A stretch of 64,000 nt of DNA. Origin: Firmicutes bacterium HGW-Firmicutes-15. GTDB lineage: Bacteria; Bacillota; Syntrophomonadia; Syntrophomonadales; Syntrophomonadaceae. The notes under the pieces were generated by a model. The model saw only the letters and a list, made by a program, of their open reading frames with translations. It was not told the origin of the DNA and did no database searches. Of this stretch, positions 45,225 through 54,264 are shown one piece after another (the first letter of the stretch is position 1; each line of letters opens with the position of its first letter). Made by a program: the position numbers and the translations under genes. The stretch lies in the NCBI GenBank assembly GCA_002840245.1, contig PHAA01000012.1, positions 25,573 to 89,572 on the forward strand. Direction: 5' to 3'.

Positions 45225-45497
45225 TTGTTAGATATAATTGCCAGATTTTTTGGTAAAGATTCAACAGGCAGCAAGGATGTAGCTCGGGAACGCTTGCGTT
45301 TGGTGCTTATTCATGATCGCAGCCTGGTATCGCCTGAGCTAATTAATGCCTTAAAAGAGGATCTTATCCAGGTTATACAGCAATACATGGACATTGATGT
45401 GGAGAGCCTGCTGGTCAACCTGGAAAACGAGGATGATTCAGTGGCTTTGGTGGCAAACATACCGATTAAGGGTTTGAAGCGAGCGGTTAACATCTAA
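45225..45497 (+). CDS. minE: Cell-division topological factor MinE
   Basis: Drives MinD oscillation by stimulating its ATPase. About 90 residues: N-terminal amphipathic helix (LDIIARFFGK), MinD-contact segment (ARERLRLVLIHDR) and the dimer domain (LVSPELINALKEDLIQVI). The AAGGAGG site touches the ATG at 45219, so the TTG at 45225, seven bases away and matching the usual MinE start, is chosen. With MinE, the Min system probably oscillates, unlike the DivIVA type of Bacillus. Confidence 0.93.
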   Translation: MLDIIARFFGKDSTGSKDVARERLRLVLIHDRSLVSPELINALKEDLIQVIQQYMDIDVESLLVNLENEDDSVALVANIPIKGLKRAVNI

Positions 45498-45544
45498 TTG
45501 GCAACTTGGATTGGTGGAATTAAACGCAAGTAAAAATACCTGAG

Positions 45545-45581
45545 TTAATTGGGGGCATTTGATATGCCCCCTAATTTTTGC
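45545..45581 (+). terminator. Rho-independent terminator after minE
   Basis: GGGGGCAT pairs with ATGCCCCC (45551-45558, 45564-45571) and is extended by TTAATT/TAATTTTT flanks. It closes minCDE. Confidence 0.88.
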
Positions 45582-45645
45582 CGGTCTTTGCCTACTGGAC
45601 ATAACAATTTTCTTACCCTTATAATGAATCAGGGAGGATTATGTC

Positions 45646-46782
45646 TTGAACTTAAAACGATTGAAATTATTAGATAAATATTTTTTGCTGGTTCTGGCCT
45701 TAATAATGGTATTTGGACTGGTGACATTATCGAGCGCTAGTAGTGGTATAACTAGTGATTCCAATTACTATTTGAAAAAGCAGGCCATTTTTTTGGTTGT
45801 GGGGATCGTAATAGCAATTTTTATCCTCAGATTTGACTATACCCAACTAGAAAAATACAGCACTTATCTTTATATTCTTTCTCTATTAATTCTAGTCGTG
45901 GTGTTAGTTTTTGGTAAGGAAGTCCGCGGAACTACTGGCTGGATAGGCTTTGGGAGTTTACCTCCTATGCAGCCAGCGGAATTCACCAAAATACTGTTAA
46001 TTGTTGCCTTTGCAGATTTTCTGCAGCGACGAAAAGGGGAACTAAATACCTTGGCCCAGATATTCCCTTGTATTTTATATATGGGTGCTCCATTTATCCT
46101 TATAATGATGCAGCCTGATTTAGGCACAGCCCTGGTTTATATAGCTATTACTGTTATCATGATGTTTGTCGCCGGGGCAAACCCGCGTTTATTGCTCCAG
46201 ATTTTAGTAGGAGGATCACTCTTTATTGCTTTGTTGCTATTTTTGCATTTCAAGTTCAACATGTGGCTGCCTCTAGATGATTATCAATTTAATAGGCTTA
46301 AGGTAGTTATTGATCCCTACCAGGATGGACAGGGAGGGCGGGGAGCCGGGTGGAACACTATCCAATCACTGATTGCCATCGGGTCCGGAGGCTGGCAGGG
46401 GAAGGGCTTGTTTAATGGAACTCAGGTGCAATTAAATTTTCTGCCTGAGCGTCACACGGATTTTATATATGCGGTTATTGGCGAAGAACTAGGATTTCTA
46501 GGAGCTGCATTGGTTATTTTACTTTTTGGAATTTTATTAGTAAGGGCGGTGGTCATAAGTTTTAACGCCCGGGAATTATACGGAACTCTTGTAGTAACTG
46601 GCATAACTGCTATGTGGCTATTCCACATATTTGAAAATATTGGTATGTCTATAGGCGTAATGCCGATAACTGGAATCCCGTTGCCGTTTATAAGTTATGG
46701 CGGCAGTTCTATGTTAACTAATATGATAGGAGTAGGATTGATACTGAGCGTAAATATTAGAGGTAAGAAGATAGTTTTTTAG
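45646..46782 (+). CDS. rodA: SEDS peptidoglycan glycosyltransferase RodA
   Basis: Polymerises lateral-wall glycan with PBP2. A 378-residue protein of about ten membrane segments with SEDS marks: LMVFGLVTLSSAS, FGSLPPMQPAEFTKI, LNFLPERHTDFIYAVIGEELGFLG and the C-terminal GIPLPFISYGGSSML. Start TTG with GGGAGG eight bases before. It could be an FtsW or SpoVE, but placement behind mre and min genes favours RodA. Confidence 0.92.
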   Translation: MNLKRLKLLDKYFLLVLALIMVFGLVTLSSASSGITSDSNYYLKKQAIFLVVGIVIAIFILRFDYTQLEKYSTYLYILSLLILVVVLVFGKEVRGTTGWIGFGSLPPMQPAEFTKILLIVAFADFLQRRKGELNTLAQIFPCILYMGAPFILIMMQPDLGTALVYIAITVIMMFVAGANPRLLLQILVGGSLFIALLLFLHFKFNMWLPLDDYQFNRLKVVIDPYQDGQGGRGAGWNTIQSLIAIGSGGWQGKGLFNGTQVQLNFLPERHTDFIYAVIGEELGFLGAALVILLFGILLVRAVVISFNARELYGTLVVTGITAMWLFHIFENIGMSIGVMPITGIPLPFISYGGSSMLTNMIGVGLILSVNIRGKKIVF

Positions 46783-46797
46783 ATAAGGAGGATTTAG

Positions 46798-47223
46798 ATG
46801 AGCCCGGAACTTATGACTAAAGAGTCGGCTAGAGAAAAAGTAAAGGAATTGCTTTTGCTTATACCAAATTTTGTGAAGCTGCTATATCGATTGGTTGGGG
46901 ATAAAAGTGTGTCAACCCAGGAGAAGGCCCTGCTGCTAGGAACGGTTGCCTATGTTATTTCACCCCTGGATTTTCTGCCTGATGCTATACCGTTTCTGGG
47001 GCAAATTGATGATTTGCTGCTGGTTGCCCTAATTTTAAAGAGGTTCATGAACAGCATCGATCGGTCCGTGCTCTTAGCATACTGGGATGGGAAGGATGAT
47101 TTGCTGCTAACTATCGATAAAATACTGGGATTTACAGGTATCTTCCTACCTCGCGGGGTTTATAATAAAATTGTAAAAAAGTCCAAGGAAGAAACCATCG
47201 ATATGGAGTATGATGTAAATTAA
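46798..47223 (+). CDS. YkvA-like DUF1232 membrane protein
   Basis: A 141-residue protein with the DUF1232 core at about 42-82 (KALLLGTVAYVISPLDFLPDAIPFLGQIDDLLL), including the conserved SPxDxxPD and DDL motifs. Probably a small membrane-associated protein; function unknown. ATG with AAGGAGG, 15 bases behind rodA, so likely the same transcript. Confidence 0.85.
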   Translation: MSPELMTKESAREKVKELLLLIPNFVKLLYRLVGDKSVSTQEKALLLGTVAYVISPLDFLPDAIPFLGQIDDLLLVALILKRFMNSIDRSVLLAYWDGKDDLLLTIDKILGFTGIFLPRGVYNKIVKKSKEETIDMEYDVN

Positions 47224-47248
47224 CACCATCTATATTTAATCAGGAGAA

Positions 47249-47345
47249 CCGCCTGTTTGTTTGAGGCTCACAAGAGATACTCTGCTAGATAAAGAAAGAG
47301 CAATATATATGTTATAGCCGCCAAAACAGGCGGCTTATTTTCTGT
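47249..47345 (+). promoter_or_regulatory. Terminator with a competing upstream pairing (possible attenuator)
   Basis: GCCGCC pairs with GGCGGC (about 47316-47335, loop AAAACA), followed by TTATTTTCT, a moderate terminator. Its 3' half AAACAGGCGG (47324-47333) is also fully complementary over 10 bases to CCGCCTGTTT (47249-47258). The two pairings exclude each other, as in attenuators. It lies between the YkvA-like gene and spoIVFA. No known riboswitch was recognised. Confidence 0.45.
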
Positions 47346-47443
47346 GCAACAAAAATGACACGGCAAAAGCGTTCACTTGTGTATTGGCATAAATCACCCT
47401 GAAGAATTATATATTTAGTAAAAACCAGGGGTGGTGATTGAAT

Positions 47444-48022
47444 ATGATGCGTAGTTTTAAATTAAGGCTGTTAGGAGTTATTGTGCTGGTGGCTGTGGTG
47501 GGTTTGTTTATGCAATCAGGGCAGGACAACAGGCAGTTGGTGGAGCCAGTTTTGGAGTATATGATGGATAATAAATATGATGTGGGTAAGCTAATCTCCC
47601 GCTACGTAGATGTACCTGGAGCGGTGGATTTGACTAAAGTCCTGCCGGTTTCGGGGGGGACTATTTTACGCCAGCCCTGTGAATTTTTAGATATAGAGCA
47701 CAGCTATGGATGGCATTGGAGTCAGGAGGAGCATAAGCAAACATTCTGTTCGGGTATATACCTAAAAGTAAAGGATAATACCACAGTCAAGCCTATCTTA
47801 GGCGGTCAGGTGCTGGAAATTACGCGCGCAGCCAATCAGGGAACGGTATTAATTAAACATGATGCTAACATCTACTCTTTATATGGAGGGCTCAAAGAGA
47901 TATTGGTGGACAAAGGAAGCAACGTGGGAGAGGATAAATTAATAGGGCGAACCGGAGAAAGTTTCTATCTTGAAGTGAGAGGCAAGGATGGACCGGTCAA
48001 CCCCCAGAGCATTTTTAAATAG
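47444..48022 (+). CDS. spoIVFA: SpoIVFA-like, inactive M23 peptidase-fold protein
   Basis: Expected to hold the SpoIVFB protease inactive in the mother-cell membrane until the forespore signal arrives. About 192 residues: one membrane segment (about 8-24), a linker, and a C-terminal LytM/M23-like fold (GIYLKVKDNTTVKPILGGQVLEI, GTVLIKHD, YSLYGGL). The M23 metal ligands are lost (GIYL and YGGL in place of GxD and YxHL), which matches SpoIVFA. ATGs at 47444 and 47447 and a TTG at 47438 are all possible. The spoIVFB start lies 2 bases after its stop. Confidence 0.8.
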   Translation: MMRSFKLRLLGVIVLVAVVGLFMQSGQDNRQLVEPVLEYMMDNKYDVGKLISRYVDVPGAVDLTKVLPVSGGTILRQPCEFLDIEHSYGWHWSQEEHKQTFCSGIYLKVKDNTTVKPILGGQVLEITRAANQGTVLIKHDANIYSLYGGLKEILVDKGSNVGEDKLIGRTGESFYLEVRGKDGPVNPQSIFK

Positions 48023-48024
48023 CT

Positions 48025-48888
48025 ATGCTGGTAGGAAAAATTGCTGGGGTGCGCATCCGGGTTAACCTCTTCTTCTTGCTGCTCTGTGCGGCATATACAG
48101 CCCTGGGGCTGGGTTGGGAGATACTTTTCATATTTGTATCGGTCCTGGTTCATGAAATAGGTCATGTAGTGATGGCATTGGCTCTGGGAGTGAAGGTAGC
48201 GGAAATTGAACTCTTACCCTTCGGGGGACAGGCCAAAATCGAGGATTTTACCGGGCTCGAACCGGATCGCGAAATTTATATTGCCCTGGCTGGTCCGGCA
48301 GTTAGCCTTTCCCTGGCAGGGATTTTTTATTTTCTGCGACCGGATATGGCTTCTTCTTATTTACCCCTGTTTATCAATATAAACCTGTTCTTGGGAATAT
48401 TTAACCTTTGCCCGGCTTTACCCCTGGATGGCGGGCGAATTATGCGGGCCTTTTTATCCGCCAAGATAGGTTACAAAAAGTCTACCACCCGCGCAGCGAT
48501 CTTGGGCAAAATCATAGCGCTTGGTATAAGTCTTTATGGATTATATTTGATTTATTATCACCAAAGTGGCCTTAATTATCTGGCGGTGGGCACGCTGCTT
48601 TTCTGGGCTGCACATCGTGAGGGTAAACTATTGGCGTATGCCTTCATGCGCTATTTGATAAATAAAAAAAGAGATCTGGCCAAAAACGGCGTATTACCAT
48701 CCCAACAGGTAGTCAGTCAGGAAACTACCCAGCTAAAAAGAATCCTTGAATACACCCGACCTACCTACTACCTGGTGATTATGGTGGTAGATGAAGGTGA
48801 TCACCTGGTGGGCATGCGCACCGAAGCGGAGGTAATCGAGTGTTTTTTAGAAAAGGGCCCCAGCAGCACCCTGCGGGACTGCTATTAG
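48025..48888 (+). CDS. spoIVFB: Stage IV sporulation intramembrane metalloprotease SpoIVFB
   Basis: Site-2-type protease that cuts pro-sigma-K in the mother cell. The 287 residues have about six membrane segments, the zinc motif HEIGH (His43, Glu44, His47), the third-ligand motif LPLDGGRI in place of NPDG, and a C-terminal CBS-like domain (about 220-285) that in Bacillus responds to ATP. Paired with spoIVFA; strong evidence that the organism sporulates. Confidence 0.93.
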   Translation: MLVGKIAGVRIRVNLFFLLLCAAYTALGLGWEILFIFVSVLVHEIGHVVMALALGVKVAEIELLPFGGQAKIEDFTGLEPDREIYIALAGPAVSLSLAGIFYFLRPDMASSYLPLFININLFLGIFNLCPALPLDGGRIMRAFLSAKIGYKKSTTRAAILGKIIALGISLYGLYLIYYHQSGLNYLAVGTLLFWAAHREGKLLAYAFMRYLINKKRDLAKNGVLPSQQVVSQETTQLKRILEYTRPTYYLVIMVVDEGDHLVGMRTEAEVIECFLEKGPSSTLRDCY

Positions 48889-48902
48889 AGGCGATGGTTT
48901 TT

Positions 48903-49013
48903 AATTCAACTATCGCAGTAAATGGATTATGCGCAACAAACCTTTACAGTACTGAGGTACAAGTAAACGGGATTTGCTGTTGCGCACTATCAGTCAACTA
49001 CGACAGTTGAGTT
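48903..49013. repeat. Nested inverted-repeat element
   Basis: Three nested arms in 111 bases: outer AATTCAACTATCG (48903-48915) with CGACAGTTGAGTT (49001-49013, 11 of 13), middle GCGCAACA (48931-48938) with TGTTGCGC (48978-48985, perfect), and inner TTTACAGTAC (48943-48952) with GTACAAGTAAA (48957-48967). No coding frame. It lies after spoIVFB. A mobile palindromic unit or a structured RNA/terminator is possible; the T-run after it is weak. Confidence 0.6.
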
Positions 49014-49112
49014 TTAACTTTGCCTTATCAGACTTTTTCACCAGCCTTTAGTATGCATGACGGTTTTGTGATAAGATAGTAGCAATGATTTTTTTGAAGC
49101 TGGAGGCAGGGT

Positions 49113-50948
49113 ATGAAGGACAGGCTGTTTAAGGATATATTGCCGCGCGTTTCCAAGCCGGCACGCTATGCAGGTGGCGAACTGAACATGATTAAGAAGG
49201 ACTGGGAGCAAAGCCAGATGAAGATGGTATTTGCTTTTCCGGATGTCTATGAAATAGGTATGTCCCATCTGGGGGGCAAGATACTGTATGGGGTAGTAAA
49301 TGAAAAGAGTGAGCATTTGATGGAAAGGGCCTTTGCGCCTTGGCCGGATATGGAAGAGTTGATGCGCGAGGAGGGGATTCCGCTATATTCCCTGGAATCG
49401 TTTACTCCCCTGAACCGCTTTGATGTGATAGGATTCTCCATGCAATATGAATTATCAATCAGCAATGTCTTAAACATGCTGGATTTGGGAGGGATACCGC
49501 TCTGGTCAGAGGAGCGTCAGGAGAGCGATCCTATAGTTATTGCCGGGGGACCGGTGGTATTTAATCCGGAGCCGTTTGCGGGTTTCTTTGATGCTTTTCT
49601 CGTCGGAGAAGGGGAAGAGTTGATTTTGGAGTTTCTGGATTGCTTGGAGCAAAACCAGGGGCTGGATCGGAAGACCAGACTTTTAAAGGTGGCTGCTATC
49701 GAAGGGGTTTATGTACCTGCTTTGTATTTAGTTGAATATAAGGCAGATGGAACTATTCAGGCGATGCGCCCCCAATATCCTGGAGTGCCAGATCGGGTGC
49801 GTAAACGCCTGGTGCAAGATTTCGATGCTGCTTATTTCCCGGATGCACCTATCGTTCCGTATATGGAAATCGTACATGATCGGGCAGTACTGGAAGTAAT
49901 GCGTGGCTGCCAGCGAGCCTGTAGATTTTGCCATGCCGGCACGGTATACCGGCCAGTACGGGAAAAGAGTGTGGAAACTCTAAAAAGGCAGGCCCAGAGC
50001 CAGTTGCAAAATACCGGCTATGATGAAATATCGCTGGCTTCTTTGAGCACTTTGGATTATTCCGGAGTGAACCGCCTGGTGAAGGATTTGGTTAAGACCT
50101 ATGGGGATCAAGGCATTGGTGTAGCCCTTCCTTCTCTACGTGTAGATGCCTTTTCTATTGACCTGGCCAATGAAGTGCAGAAGGTGCGAAAGACTACGCT
50201 GACCCTGGCGCCGGAAGCGGGGACTCAGCGTTTACGTGATGTTATTAATAAAAATGTTAGCGAAGATGATTTGTATCGGGCAGTTGAAGCAGCCTTTGGT
50301 TCGGGATGGAATTCGGTCAAACTCTACTTCATGTTGGGACTGCCCACCGAGGAGGAAGCAGACTTAGATGGAATATTGGATCTTCTGGCCAAGGTAAAGT
50401 CTATCGGCAACCGCCTTTCACGTCGATCTGTAGAGCTAAGGGCCAGTATGGCCTGTTTTGTACCCAAAGCCCATACCCCTTTCCAATGGAAGGCTCAAAA
50501 CAGTATTGTTGAACTTGAGGAGAAGCGCAGATATTTACAGGGCCGAAAGATAAGGAACGTGAAGCTGAGCTTTCATGACAGTCAAACTAGTATGTTAGAA
50601 GGGGTTATGGCTCGTGGGGATCGGAGGTTAGCACAGGTTATTCATAAAGCTTGGGAAAGAGGCTGCAAATTTGATGGTTGGTCAGAGTATTTTAAATTTG
50701 AGCAGTGGATGGAAGCTTTTGCTGATTGCCATATTGAACCGGAATTCTATACCGTAAGGGAGCGACCTTACAATGAAATTTTCCCCTGGGATTTTATAGA
50801 TACTGGGGTAAGCAAGGCCTACTTGTATAAGGAAAATGAAATGGCATCTATAGCTATGTCTACTCCCGATTGCCGCCAGGTAGGTTGTTTGGAATGCGGG
50901 ATTTGTCCTGACTTTGGAGTTTACCTTGATCAAAAGGAGGAAGCGTAA
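49113..50948 (+). CDS. Radical SAM protein of the TIGR03960 family
   Basis: A 611-residue radical SAM enzyme of unknown substrate. N-terminal part (to about 250) has a cobalamin-binding-like fold (VFAFPDVYEIGMSHLGGKILY, GGPVVFNPEPFAGFFDAFLVGEGEE). The SAM domain has the cluster motif CQRACRFC with three Cys, then AGTVYRPVREKS. A Cys-rich tail follows (CRQVGCLECGICPDFG). It overlaps a downstream DUF2344 partner (separate start at 50950); other bacteria fuse the two. The neighbourhood with RNase G and L21 hints at RNA or ribosome modification, an inference. Confidence 0.88.
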   Translation: MKDRLFKDILPRVSKPARYAGGELNMIKKDWEQSQMKMVFAFPDVYEIGMSHLGGKILYGVVNEKSEHLMERAFAPWPDMEELMREEGIPLYSLESFTPLNRFDVIGFSMQYELSISNVLNMLDLGGIPLWSEERQESDPIVIAGGPVVFNPEPFAGFFDAFLVGEGEELILEFLDCLEQNQGLDRKTRLLKVAAIEGVYVPALYLVEYKADGTIQAMRPQYPGVPDRVRKRLVQDFDAAYFPDAPIVPYMEIVHDRAVLEVMRGCQRACRFCHAGTVYRPVREKSVETLKRQAQSQLQNTGYDEISLASLSTLDYSGVNRLVKDLVKTYGDQGIGVALPSLRVDAFSIDLANEVQKVRKTTLTLAPEAGTQRLRDVINKNVSEDDLYRAVEAAFGSGWNSVKLYFMLGLPTEEEADLDGILDLLAKVKSIGNRLSRRSVELRASMACFVPKAHTPFQWKAQNSIVELEEKRRYLQGRKIRNVKLSFHDSQTSMLEGVMARGDRRLAQVIHKAWERGCKFDGWSEYFKFEQWMEAFADCHIEPEFYTVRERPYNEIFPWDFIDTGVSKAYLYKENEMASIAMSTPDCRQVGCLECGICPDFGVYLDQKEEA

Positions 50949-50949
50949 T

Positions 50950-51624
50950 ATGCGCTTGCGGGCTGAATATAGCGTAGGGCCAGATTTAAAGTTTTTAGCC
51001 AATCTGGATATGATGCATCTAATGGAACGAACTCTGCGACGGGCGGGGATACCCTACCTGCTCAGCGAGGGATTTAATCCGCACATCAAGATGTCAATGG
51101 GGACTATATTGCCAGTAGGAGTATGGGGGCAGAAGGAGTATTTTGATCTGGAGCTTAACCATATGCCCATGGTGGACTTTATGACCGCAATGAATAAGGC
51201 TCTGCCGCCGGGTATGCATATAAGGCATTGCTGCGAAATACCACTGTTGGCCCCTTCCCTTATGAAAGTGATCAATGCCGCTGATTATATTTTTATGATG
51301 CAGCCGACTGGTCTTGATCTTGAAAATATTGCGGCTCAGATTTTAGGCCAAGAGAAGGTTATGGTACAGAGCAAGGGCAAAAATAAGCTCAAACAAAAGG
51401 ATCTTCGACCGGGGCTTTATGATATAAAAGTTGAGAGCCAAGACGAAATGGAAATTATAATGGTAAGAGTTAGTGTTAATGAACCGCTAAACGTAAGATT
51501 TGATGAAATATTGGATGTTTTTGTGCAAGTTGGCATTGATAAGAAATATATGCTGGATTTTTGGCGCCGGGGGAATTATATTAAAAAGGGAGAAAAGTAT
51601 TATTCGCCATTGGAGAAGGTGTAG
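50950..51624 (+). CDS. DUF2344 (TIGR03936) protein, radical SAM partner
   Basis: A 224-residue protein starting RLRAEYSVGPDLKFLANLDMM, with the family GFNPHIKMSMG and LPVGVWGQKEYFDLEL motifs. It is usually fused to or next to TIGR03960 radical SAM proteins and has no assigned function. ATG 50950 has AAGGAGG and lies one base after the previous stop; RNase G follows 3 bases later. Confidence 0.88.
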   Translation: MRLRAEYSVGPDLKFLANLDMMHLMERTLRRAGIPYLLSEGFNPHIKMSMGTILPVGVWGQKEYFDLELNHMPMVDFMTAMNKALPPGMHIRHCCEIPLLAPSLMKVINAADYIFMMQPTGLDLENIAAQILGQEKVMVQSKGKNKLKQKDLRPGLYDIKVESQDEMEIIMVRVSVNEPLNVRFDEILDVFVQVGIDKKYMLDFWRRGNYIKKGEKYYSPLEKV

Positions 51625-51627
51625 TAG

Positions 51628-53052
51628 TTGGTGAGAGACATAATTGCTGAAGTATACCCATGGGAATCACGGGTGGCGATTGTGGAAGAAGGTCGTCTGG
51701 TAGAGGTATTCTGGGCTGATCAGGAAGAAAATGTGGGCAATGTTTACAAAGGCCGGGTTAAGGATGTAATACCGGGTCTCTCTTGTGCTTTCATTGATAT
51801 TGGGCTGGCTAAGAATGCCTTTCTGTATTCGGGAGACATAGCTCGAGTGTCTGCTAGTAAGGGTGCCAACATTGCTGACGTTTTAAAAACCGGGCAGGAT
51901 GTAATGGTACAGGTGAAGAAGGAAGCTTTTGCTGAAAAGGGTGCTCGGGTTACGGGTGATCTTACGATTCCCGGACATTTTCTAGTTTTGCTGCCTTTTC
52001 AGAACGAGGTTTCTATTTCCCGCAAGATTGTGGGCGACGAGCGCAGAAACCACCTGCGCAGCTTGATTGAGAAAAACAAGTCTGATCGAGTGGGTATTAT
52101 TCTGCGCACGGCCTGCTTGGATGCGGAAGATGGCGAAATTATGGGCGAATTACATAGACTAATGGATATATGGAAAGATATCAAGAACCGCTACGATAAG
52201 ATGAAGGCTACCCAAATGATTTATGAAGATGTTGATGTAGTGGAAAGAGCCTTACGCGATTACCTGGACGGAGATATACGCCGCATCATTGTTAATAACC
52301 TGAAGATGAAAAATAAAATAGACCTGTTAATTGCAGATCAAGATGCTATTTATTCTACTCGCGTACAATTTGCTGAAGGCGACCTGTTCGAGAAATATGG
52401 TCTGGAAAAGGATATCCGCAAAGCCCTGCGACGTAAGGTATGGCTGAAAAGCGGAGGGTACCTGATCTTTGATGCTACCGAAGCTATGACAGTAATCGAT
52501 GTCAACAGCGGTAAGTTCACCGGCAAGAAAGATTTTGAAGATACCGTACATAGACTTAACCTGGAGGCTGCGGTAGAAATTCCACGCCAATTGCGATTGC
52601 GTAGTCTCGGAGGCATTATTTTAATAGATTTTATTGATATGAAAGATAAGCAGAACGAAGCAGATGTGATTGCGGTACTCCGCAAGGAATTAGAAAAGGA
52701 TAAAGCCCATTCCCGCATTATTGGCATGACTGGACTGGGTTTTCTGGAAATGACTCGCAAAAAATCTCGTTATGGTATCACGCAGGTTTTTACTGATGAA
52801 TGTAGGAACTGTCATGGGCGGGGTCATACGATCAATATACTATCTCTGGCATGTCAGGTGAAAAGAAAACTTGCCAACATGGGTTATCTGGAAAGCGATG
52901 AAATTATATGTGAACTAAACCCACGACTATTGGAATTTATAACTGATGACGATAGAAACCTGGGTTATATACAAAAAGTGACTGGTAAGAAAATTCGAAT
53001 GGTACCTAATGAGAGTCTTAATCTGGCAGATTATAATATAAGCTCCGGGTAG
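51628..53052 (+). CDS. rng: Ribonuclease E/G family endoribonuclease
   Basis: Cuts single-stranded, AU-rich RNA in rRNA maturation and mRNA decay. The 474 residues contain an S1 domain (about 38-125, VGNVYKGRVKDVIPGLSCAFIDIGLAKNAFLY), the DNase I-like active domain (IDVNSGKFTG, GGIILIDFIDM) and the zinc-link (CRNCHGRGH). Length is RNase G-like, without the RNase E scaffold. Start TTG 51628 or GTG 51631. Confidence 0.95.
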   Translation: MVRDIIAEVYPWESRVAIVEEGRLVEVFWADQEENVGNVYKGRVKDVIPGLSCAFIDIGLAKNAFLYSGDIARVSASKGANIADVLKTGQDVMVQVKKEAFAEKGARVTGDLTIPGHFLVLLPFQNEVSISRKIVGDERRNHLRSLIEKNKSDRVGIILRTACLDAEDGEIMGELHRLMDIWKDIKNRYDKMKATQMIYEDVDVVERALRDYLDGDIRRIIVNNLKMKNKIDLLIADQDAIYSTRVQFAEGDLFEKYGLEKDIRKALRRKVWLKSGGYLIFDATEAMTVIDVNSGKFTGKKDFEDTVHRLNLEAAVEIPRQLRLRSLGGIILIDFIDMKDKQNEADVIAVLRKELEKDKAHSRIIGMTGLGFLEMTRKKSRYGITQVFTDECRNCHGRGHTINILSLACQVKRKLANMGYLESDEIICELNPRLLEFITDDDRNLGYIQKVTGKKIRMVPNESLNLADYNISSG

Positions 53053-53082
53053 TTTCTGCGATAGTCCCTCGGCTAATCTTGC

Positions 53083-53111
53083 TTGACGCGAGACATTTTA
53101 TGTGTTAATTT
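53083..53111 (+). promoter_or_regulatory. Promoter of the rplU operon
   Basis: TTGACG (53083-53088) and TAATTT (53106-53111) are 17 bases apart, about 100 bases before rplU. Confidence 0.55.
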
Positions 53112-53200
53112 GTTATTTGGTTGCACGTTTTTGCAACCGCGCGGTTCGGGTTTCAAATGGCATAGCCTACCTTGGGACCGGCGAGTCTAAGAAATGTGGA
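53112..53200 (+). ncRNA. L21-type ribosomal leader RNA (probable)
   Basis: The leader holds a clear hairpin GGTTGCA (53119-53125) with TGCAACC (53132-53138), followed by a GC-rich stretch and the ACCTTGGGACCGGCGAGTC segment. Placement right before rplU matches the Firmicute L21 leader, thought to let L21 bind its own mRNA. Assignment is by position and shape only. Confidence 0.55.
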
Positions 53201-53209
53201 GGTGTTTTA

Positions 53210-53521
53210 ATGTACGCAGTCATTCAAACAGGTGGTAAGCAGTATAAGGTTGCCGAAGGGGAAATCCTGAAGGTTGAGAAGTTAGCTGGCGCAGCCGGAG
53301 ATAAACTAGTTCTCGATCAGGTACTCATTGTCAAAGATGAGAATGGAATCAAGATCGGCGCCCCGTTGCTTAAGGATGCTCGGATTACCGTTGAGGTTAT
53401 TGAGCAGGGCAGAGCCAAGAAAATCATCGTTTATAAGTACAAAAAGAGGAAGAATTATCGCAGGAAACAAGGCCATCGCCAATCCTATACCAAAATTAAG
53501 ATCGAAAAGATCGAAGGTTAA
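53210..53521 (+). CDS. rplU: 50S ribosomal protein L21
   Basis: A 103-residue L21: [32 protein letters not shown], and the basic C-terminus [17 protein letters not shown]. The frame is open from 53102, but GGAGGTG before ATG 53210 gives the standard start. First gene of rplU-prp-rpmA. Confidence 0.98.
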   Translation: MYAVIQTGGKQYKVAEGEILKVEKLAGAAGDKLVLDQVLIVKDENGIKIGAPLLKDARITVEVIEQGRAKKIIVYKYKKRKNYRRKQGHRQSYTKIKIEKIEG

Positions 53522-53850
53522 TGGTCGAGATAAAGGTGATATATGATGGTGATGCCATCAAAGGGTTTAAGGCGCAAGGCCATGCCGGTTATGGCAGCGC
53601 AGGTCAGGATATATATTGTGCTGGTGTATCGGCAATAACCGGAACAGCCCTGATAGGTTTGCAGAAGCATCTATCTCAGCCGCCAGTCTATGAGCTTAGA
53701 GAAGGCTGGTTGGAGTGTAAGCTTCCAGACTTATTAGACGGCGAAGATTTAGAAAAAGCTCAGTTGATATTATCAACAATGGAAGCAGGTCTGATTTCCT
53801 TGCAGGATAATTATCCGCAATATATTAAAGTACTTACTGGGAGGTATTAA
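53521..53850 (+). CDS. prp: Ribosomal-processing cysteine protease Prp
   Basis: Removes the N-terminal extension of L27. The 109 residues carry the catalytic His21 and Cys33 ([16 protein letters not shown]). The ATG overlaps the rplU stop. The adjacent L27 has the matching cleavage site, so enzyme and substrate lie together. Confidence 0.95.
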   Translation: MVEIKVIYDGDAIKGFKAQGHAGYGSAGQDIYCAGVSAITGTALIGLQKHLSQPPVYELREGWLECKLPDLLDGEDLEKAQLILSTMEAGLISLQDNYPQYIKVLTGRY

Positions 53851-53852
53851 GA

Positions 53853-54155
53853 GTGTTTAAAATTGATTTGCAACTCTTTGCACATAAAAAGGGTGTTGGT
53901 AGCACTAGAAATGGAAGAGACAGTGAATCTAAGCGTCTCGGAGTAAAAAGAGGCGATGGCCAGTTTGTTTTGGCTGGTAATATACTTGTCAGGCAGAGAG
54001 GTACCAAGATTCATCCTGGCAAAAATGTTATGATAGGTGGAGACGATACCCTCTTCTGCACAGTGGATGGTAATGTTAAGTTCGAAAGAAAAGGCAGAGA
54101 TAAAAAGCAGGTTAGTGTTTACCCAATTGCAATTGAGGAAAACGCATCACTGTAA
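53853..54155 (+). CDS. rpmA: 50S ribosomal protein L27
   Basis: A 100-residue L27 with the Firmicute N-terminal extension FKIDLQLFA, cut by Prp before HKKG. Then [18 protein letters not shown] and the typical C-terminus. GTG start. A terminator follows. Confidence 0.98.
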   Translation: MFKIDLQLFAHKKGVGSTRNGRDSESKRLGVKRGDGQFVLAGNILVRQRGTKIHPGKNVMIGGDDTLFCTVDGNVKFERKGRDKKQVSVYPIAIEENASL

Positions 54156-54183
54156 ATAAAAACCAAAACTGCATCGATTCACC

Positions 54184-54212
54184 AACCCCTGGAATGTTTC
54201 AGGGGTTTTTGT
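54184..54212 (+). terminator. Rho-independent terminator after rpmA
   Basis: AACCCCTG pairs with CAGGGGTT over an 8-base loop, followed by TTTGTTATT. Confidence 0.9.
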
Positions 54213-54264
54213 TATTATTAGGAATAGAAGAATTAGCAAAACAACCGTTTTGGGGGGTGATGCT

